The notes under the pieces are model-generated. The model was not told the origin of the DNA. It saw only the letters and a list, made by a program, of their open reading frames with translations, and made no database searches. Shown piece by piece: positions 59,413-64,000 of a stretch of DNA of 64,000 bases; position 1 is the first letter of the stretch; each line of letters starts with the position of its first letter. This DNA comes from Ophthalmolycus amberensis (taxonomy: Eukaryota; Chordata; Actinopteri; Perciformes; Zoarcidae), in the NCBI GenBank assembly GCA_024529925.1, contig JAFEUB010001428.1:952501-1016500 (forward strand), read 5' to 3'. Both the position numbers and the translations under genes were made by a program.

Positions 59413-59650
59413 TGGGGCGACCGTGGCGCACTGGGTTAAGAGGTCGTCTGGGAACCGGAAGGTCAACGGTTCGATCCCCGACTGGGACGTGTCACGTGTC
59501 GAAGTGTCCCTGAGCAATACACTGAACCCCCGGGCGCCGATCAATGGCAGCCCACTGCTCCCTATATACAGGGATGGGTCAAATGCAGAGAAACATTTCC
59601 CCCTTAAAGGGATAAAGAATAGTATAAATTCTATTCTATTCTATTCTTGT
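59413..59650 (+). mobile_element. tRNA-derived SINE with intact A and B boxes
   Basis: A tRNA-like head carries an A box TGGCGCACTGG (59424-59434) and a B box GGTTCGATCCC (59468-59478). A body follows (CGTGTCGAAGTGTCCCTGAGCAATACACTGAACCCC) and then a (TTCTA)n tail at about 59628-59647. Both pol III boxes match consensus, so this copy is fairly young. It is not a functional tRNA gene: the acceptor stem does not pair, and the sequence continues into the SINE body. Confidence 0.85.
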
Positions 59651-60593
59651 GACGAATGCACGAGATAATAATTTAATAAAATATAACTAAAAGTTGTAAT
59701 AACTCTAATAGTAGTGAAACAGCTTAAAATATAAACTACATCAATACATTAGAATACAATTATACAACTTTAAGAACAATAAGATAAGTGATACATTAAA
59801 TAACAATGAAATATAATAAAATTCTACAACTTTCAACATTAATACAAACAATACAAGTGGATCAAATAATATAAAAAATGGTTCATACACTCTGCCAGAC
59901 GTGAATGCCGACTCAACACCATAAAGTACTTTAAAAAACAAGTAATAGAATCTTAAAATCAATGCAACTCACATTCATTTATAAAGCTAAGCCGCCATCA
60001 ATGCAACAGCTGGAGGGACGATGAACTTGATTTTTATGGCGTGATTTCATAAATTCAAACAGCAGAGAGGTCTCTGAGTTCACAGGCTGATGAAGGTCAG
60101 ACCTGCTGGTGTTCTGTCACCAGCTGAAACAACTCTCTGTCGAAGGCAACAGGGATGGACTGGAAGACCTGAATGTGTGCAAGTGTGTGTGTGTGTGTGT
60201 GTGACTCTGGAGAGCGTTATTTAGGTTACGGGACGGAGAGTTGGACACCAAACAGAGTCATCGGTTGCATCGGAGAGAAGGTTGAGACAGCTGAGCTAAT
60301 GTTTATCTAAGATGGTCATTCAAATTCAACCGACCTCGTTATATTAACAAGATATATTTTTATATTTCCTCCATCGAAAAGCAAACATTAAGTCTAAAGA
60401 GACATTAAATCTGTCATTTATCTGTCTAAATCCGGCAGCTGCATACACATCCAGTATGTGGCCCTCAGAGGCCTGAACACAGCTCCTCCCTGAATGAGTT
60501 CACTGAGACTTCACCTCAGAGTCACCGTGACCCTTTGAGAGCCTCGCGAATCTGACAGGCCTTTTGTGCTGTTGTGCTGTTTTTGCTATAATC

Positions 60594-60640
60594 CAAGATG
60601 GCGACTCGAGGCTTCATAACATCAGTCCACAAACCAGCGG
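60594..60640 (+). mobile_element. Family A dispersed repeat, 3' fragment
   Basis: CAAGATGGCGACTCGAGGCTTCATAACATCAGTCCAC matches the 3' part of the 24230-24755 copy. Confidence 0.5.
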
Positions 60641-61588
60641 GTGACGTTACGATGACTGCGTCCTCTTCTGATACACACTCACTGGTTACAACCTGATTCT
60701 ACTCTGAACATTTCCTGCTCTGTCTCGTTCCTGTGTTTTATCTTTTATATAATAATTTAGCATTTCTTTATTGGCAGTCAAGGAGGAAAATGCCATTAAG
60801 GGGAGAACGAATAGAGAGAGACAGCTACGGGCCGTTGGATGTTTGCATCTCAGTCCGTCAGTTAGACGTCTGGCAGGCTTTGAGTCTCCTGCCGCCGCCG
60901 GGCTATTTCATGGCAGCAGGATGACGAGTGCTTGCATGTCTGTGCTGCACCAGTCATTGGTTCGTTTAGTCCCGCAGGCTCCACATCAGATCTCGTTCCC
61001 ACGCAAACAGGTGCCAGGGGTGGGTGTTCAATTATGAGTCAGCAGATTATTTCCTGATGTTGCCCCCATACACGCCCACGTAAAACTAGGAAATAGTTTT
61101 GTTCCTGTTACAAATTTAGAGTCATGCACATGTAAGAAGTTACTTCATAAACCAACAGGATACTTAAACTGCTTCTTAGAAGTAGAAGAAGAAATAGTTA
61201 AAGACTCAGCAATCCACTATTCATGCTATCTGCACAGCGGTGTCAGGAGGCTATGGAGGGGAGTCCGTCTGTATTTAGTGCAGTTCAGCTCCTCTGCCTC
61301 TCTTTTAAAACACAGACTAATCCACTTTGTCTCTGCAGCCAAACCACATCAGCCACTGAAGGCAGCGCAAAGCACATTGAGCTACTGGATGTAGCATTCC
61401 CCAGTGAGGCACAGACATTTATAGAGAACATTTGGACTTTAATGTGTTTTTAAAATCGATCAAGCATGCAGGCCAACAAGCAGACAAAGCATTTAAATAT
61501 GTCTGTTATAGACAGTCAGTAACAACGTACTCAATGCATTTAAGTTCCATCACAATTAGGACCAATGCTGTGGCAGTAATTGTCTTAA

Positions 61589-61953
61589 AGGGACAGGTCA
61601 CCACAAAATCAAGAATTCACATTTTTCCTCTTACCTGTGGTGCTACTTTCTTTTTTTAACCATAGTTCCGAAATGAAACTGCTCACAATAAAGAGCTGTG
61701 GATTATCTCGGGTAACCGGGTCATTATTTATGGAAAGAGACGTGGCTCTTGAGTTTTGAAATGTATTTCTTTGGGGGCGTTTTGAGCACCACAAGTGCCA
61801 TATAGTCTCATTATATTGGAGAGACGGCAGACATCTCTACCGCCGATATCTCCAAAACTCGGCAACTCGCATTAAAACAATCAAGATTGATAAATAGCAC
61901 TACAGGTAAGAGGGGGAAATAGGTATTTTTGATTTTGGGGGTGAACTGTCCCT
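61589..61953. mobile_element. Complete Kolobok/T2-like MITE with TTAA target duplications
   Basis: The 365-bp element is bounded by terminal inverted repeats AGGGACAGGTCACC and GGTGAACTGTCCCT (one mismatch) and flanked on both sides by TTAA (61585-61588 and 61954-61957). TTAA duplications and AGG termini are the described signature of T2/Kolobok-group MITEs of frogs and fish. There is no coding capacity. A diverged partial copy lies at 22165-22392. Confidence 0.8.
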
Positions 61954-63782
61954 TTAAAACCTTTGTGTCAGGGAGCAGAACAAAGATGCCAAAATGTTTT
62001 CCTCTTTTAGATTTCATCAAAATCAAGTTTGTATCTGAGAAATCTTTACTTGGAGATTTCGACCTTAAATTTATAGCATCAATCAATGTGTCTCTGCATA
62101 GCTGCGCTTGTCTGGCAAATCATATTTAATCTGAGAAAAATGGAAAATCACCTCCAGACCAGACATGTCAAAGCCTCAGAATCATCTTCTCAGAAGTGAT
62201 CATCATGAAGATCAAACGCGTTTCCTCATCAGGCAGTCGATGTTCTTCAATCAGATCACTTGTGAGATGAAGTTCACGGTGGCTGTAAAGCCGTAGAACA
62301 GGTCAGATCACTGTTTCCGCACCGGAGGAGGGAAACGTGGTGGGTTGTGTTGACGTCGGTCCCCGTCTGATTGCGGGGAGGTTTGTTTGTTTGTTTGTGT
62401 TTATGACACGGTTCAGCTGTTGGCACGACACCGGCATGGAAATGATCTTGTGTGTGTGCATGGCTGGTGCTTTGTCATTGATCTTACTGTCAGAATTGCT
62501 CAGATGCATCAGCTGCACTGTAATATGGAACAATGCAATATGGGATGAGTGATACTGTAATGTGGAAAATACAGTGTGAGACCGGAAAACATTCACTTGT
62601 TCTGTGCAAATCAATCAAATGTGAACAACTCTCAGCTGATTATTGAATGTGTTGCATGTTGTTTGATTTAAGCTCAGTGTGTCGTGTCACCGGTACACAC
62701 ACTGATCTATTGCTCCGCAACTCGTCCGATGCTTCGTGGGCAGAAAGCTTTGTGAGTTTAATTTAGTTGTTGGCGAGATTGTATGACGTGTCTCATACGT
62801 CGACTGAGAGCAGATTGCGTGCATACATCGCAGCTTGTTTTTAAATGTGAATGAAATGTTTTTCACAACGCTTTACAGCCAGTTAGTTGCATCAGTCTTT
62901 AGTTGGCTCACTGTTATTGTCCTGGGCAGTGTGTTTGGCTAACAGCTAACAGAATTACCAGTCCAGTAATAAATAAACAGTAACAAGCACATCGTTAGAG
63001 GAGTATAGTTTTTTACTTTGGACAGAGCCAGGCTAGCTGTCTTTATGCTAAGCTAAGATACGCCTGTCACTACAGTAGATCCATATTTAACCGTCATATC
63101 AAATGCCTCATTCAACTCATAAAAATCAATTTAATGAGCCTATTTTGCAAAATATAAAACGGTTCCTTTAAATCATCAAATAACAGCTATTACCATATTT
63201 TACATTTCTAACTTTACTTTTCAGATCTCAGTCCATTCCCAACAGCTGAAGCTGTGCCAGATTATCTTTCCGTTTCCTCATGTCTTCACAGTAATTAAGT
63301 GTAACTTCATGACGGACTCCCGCTGCGCTCAGTGGGCGACTCTGTGGACTCAACAGTGCAGGACATGTCGTCCCAGAATTAACTTTGACATGGTAACTGC
63401 TCCAACAGCCACACGGAAGCCCCACAAACGGTGTTGTTTAGCTCAGAAACATCAAGTGGTTTCTATTATTTACGATCTCGCTCAACATTTCCCAGCACTG
63501 GAGCAGCTCTAATCCCGCAACACGTCAACTGCAGAACAAAAAAGGGGACAACAACAACAACAACAGAAAAAGAGGAAACCATCAGATCAGCGCAGTAAGA
63601 AATAAAGAGAAGCAGAGAGTCCTGCGGTTTTAAAGGCACATTGCTGGTTTCAGACACATCAGAGGGATCAGTCATGCAGCGTTTTTTCAGTTACAGGTGA
63701 TAGTTTCTGTCTGAACAGAAACTTGAGTTTCGTTGAATTAAGAGGATTCGAGTCCAAGTAGAAGTTTGGGAAATCAGCGACA

Positions 63783-63859
63783 TGCTTTTAATGGTTTCAT
63801 GTGAAGCACTTTGAATTACCTTGTTGTTGAAATGTGCTATACAAATAAACTTGCCTTGA
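63783..63859 (+). mobile_element. L2-type LINE 3' tail, severely 5'-truncated
   Basis: CATGCTTTTAATGGTTTCATGTGAAGCACTTTGAATTACC...GTGCTATACAAATAAACTTGCCTTG is nearly identical to the tail at about 23410-23495. Only about 77 bp were inserted, as expected from abortive reverse transcription. Confidence 0.85.
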
Positions 63860-64000
63860 CAGAGAATTCCCCGTAGAGCAGTTGAAGGTGTTGTACTCCC
63901 GACTTGAATCAAAGCAGTGGAGGGTGATGAGCAGCAGCTGCATGTACCACAGATGTGGTGACACGTGTCAGTGCTGCTGAACAGATGGCTGGAGACGATG

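Larger units (their letters stand above)
53138..64000. other. Long non-coding stretch, probably intron 1 of the 53.1-kb gene
   Basis: I found no splice-flanked conserved coding exon here. Contents are repeats listed separately (hairpin 56253-56314, LINE/SINE tail 59303-59400, SINE 59413-59647, MITE 61589-61953, L2 tail 63783-63859), a GGGA/GGAA tract at about 56478-56520, short (TG)n at 60185-60202, and AT-rich sequence at 57590-57760 and 59660-59960. Confidence 0.4.

Noticed and set aside
59413..59490. Functional tRNA gene
   Set aside because: A and B boxes are present, but the acceptor stem does not pair and the sequence runs into a SINE body with a (TTCTA)n tail.

Overview
This window looks like a teleost fish genome. 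It has vertebrate multi-exon genes with GT-AG introns, large gene-poor spacers, abundant microsatellites, an L2-type LINE tail, tRNA-derived SINE copies, hAT-like and Kolobok/T2-like non-autonomous DNA elements, and a vertebrate gene order (two OCTN transporters next to IRF1) that matches the human 5q31 order SLC22A4-SLC22A5-IRF1. All exon calls come from reading splice sites and family homology by eye.

Region 1-17.9 kb holds two head-to-tail genes on the + strand, each with ten coding exons, encoding SLC22 organic cation/carnitine transporters of the OCTN (SLC22A4/SLC22A5) group. Exon lengths are almost all identical between the two copies (104, 155, 172, 127, 89/101, 215, 183, 136 bp for exons 2-9). 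The first copy (CDS 2074-9521) is intact and encodes 559 residues. The second (10239-17823) has all splice sites and all other exons intact, but an in-frame TGA replaces the conserved Trp of the N-terminal FLGxWG motif, and the family's usual start Met is ATC. It is a recent pseudogene, a null allele, or carries a sequencing error.

Region 17.9-40.4 kb has no gene I can establish. It holds an L2-like LINE 3' end with reverse-transcriptase-type coding sequence, several dispersed non-autonomous repeats, two minisatellites, long (GA)n and (GT)n tracts, a cluster of IRF/ISRE-like motifs next to a good splice donor (19.5-19.94 kb), and one possible terminal exon (37.3-37.5 kb).

Region 40.4-44.7 kb is irf1 on the - strand: nine coding exons, 290 residues, a non-coding first exon and a TATA box. 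Its IRF DNA-binding domain keeps the Trp spacing 11/26/38/46/58.

Region 44.7-64 kb is mostly non-coding. A CpG/pyrimidine-rich stretch ends in a short signal-peptide-like first coding exon (53092-53137, phase-1 donor). The remaining 11 kb has no second exon I can recognise and probably lies in that gene's first intron. It carries a SINE, a complete T2/Kolobok-like MITE with TTAA duplications, an L2 tail and a 27-bp perfect hairpin.

Functionally, the window pairs plasma-membrane carnitine/organic cation uptake genes with an interferon-response transcription factor. The genes are neighbours by conserved synteny, and nothing in the sequence shows that they act in one pathway.
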